Below are positions 5,774 to 5,935 of a stretch of DNA of 5,935 bases, one piece after another. The stretch comes from JAUWVG01 sp964633715 (GTDB lineage: Bacteria; Acidobacteriota; Aminicenantia; Aminicenantales; Aminicenantaceae), in the NCBI GenBank assembly GCA_964633715.1, contig CAZWHQ010000104.1:1-5935 (forward strand), read 5' to 3'. The notes beneath the pieces were generated by a model, which saw only the letters and a program-made list of their open reading frames with translations, had not been told where the DNA came from and ran no database searches. The position numbers and the translations under genes are program-made. How positions within the stretch are numbered: position 1 is the stretch's first letter; every line of letters begins with the position of its first letter.

Positions 5774-5935
5774 CAATTTCCCGTGAATTCCATTCGTTGA
5801 CACTCTTGAACGAGAGTATCACACCCAAAAGGACACTTTCAACTATTCATAGTACGGTCCAAATCAGCTGAAACTTTCAAACCATCCAGCGTGAAATAGA
5901 CTCTATCCTTGAGTCAGCACAAAGCAGCCAAAAAG
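5774..5935. other. Unassigned sequence upstream of the clpB remnant
   Basis: Apart from a short eroded match to the ClpB linker (about 5774-5802, minus strand), no frame here resembles the ClpB middle domain or D1 that should be present. A near-palindrome lies at 5802-5817. On the plus strand the last 63 bases can be read as NFQTIQREIDSILESAQSSQ, which could be the start of another ORF leaving the window, but no start codon was found. I cannot identify it. Confidence 0.3.
5802..5817. repeat. 16-bp imperfect palindrome
   Basis: ACTCTTGAACGAGAGT matches its own complement at 12 of 16 positions, with perfect ACTCT and AGAGT arms. It lies just upstream of the clpB remnant. Its ACTC/GAGT arms recall the CIRCE element, but the spacer is eight rather than nine and the outer arms do not fit. 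Confidence 0.35.

Noticed and set aside
5413..5800. Plus-strand open frames opposite clpB
   Set aside because: They are shadows of the well-conserved ClpB D2 module.
5797..5820. CIRCE (HrcA) heat-shock operator upstream of clpB
   Set aside because: The ACTC/GAGT arms are eight rather than nine bases apart and the outer TTAG/CTAA arms are absent, so it is recorded only as a palindrome.
1..5935. CRISPR array, tRNA or rRNA genes, toxin-antitoxin pair, or a coherent new defence system
   Set aside because: No regularly spaced repeats, cloverleaf or rRNA motifs were seen. The genes present belong to unrelated mobile and housekeeping families, and most are broken.

Overview
The window reads as a decaying accessory region of a fairly AT-rich bacterial genome. 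Two clues point weakly to a Candidatus Aminicenantes (OP8)-type or Acidobacteria-related host. One is the single-gene 6-bladed beta-propeller lipoprotein-like family, which is very abundant in Aminicenantes. The other is the mix of an IS630-type element, an IS1-like transposase and a group II intron fragment. This assignment is inference from remembered protein style, not from a search.

Layout from left to right. Positions 1-289 (minus) hold the N-terminal part of a sigma-54-activator-type AAA+ ATPase that runs off the window edge and does not show a recognisable GAFTGA loop. Positions 290-633 are AT-rich with no gene. Positions about 634-2839 look like an old IS1-like element (transposase on plus, 2021-2767), split in its 5' part by a younger IS630-family element (793-2006, on minus). 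The younger element has well-matched inverted repeats, TA target duplications, a sigma-70-like promoter and a transposase broken into two frames. Positions 2923-4086 (minus) are the one gene that looks fully intact apart from transposases: a secreted or lipid-anchored 6-bladed beta-propeller protein.

Positions 4151-4499 (minus) are the 3' remnant of a group II intron: the C-terminus of the intron reverse transcriptase/maturase with an in-frame stop, followed by domain V- and domain VI-like hairpins. Positions 4553-5770 (minus) are the remains of a stress operon. It contains a clpB fragment with a complete second AAA+ module but no usable start and no N-terminal half. A short basic ORF follows behind a perfect Shine-Dalgarno, and then a third cistron that stops after seven codons. 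Positions 5774-5935 contain nothing I can identify.

The genes do not form one pathway. The common thread is repeated insertion followed by erosion. I do not see evidence of a coherent undescribed system. The most useful observations are the nested transposons, the A8-plus-amber break in the IS630 transposase, the intron remnant, and the clpB fragment with preserved ATPase motifs but no start codon.
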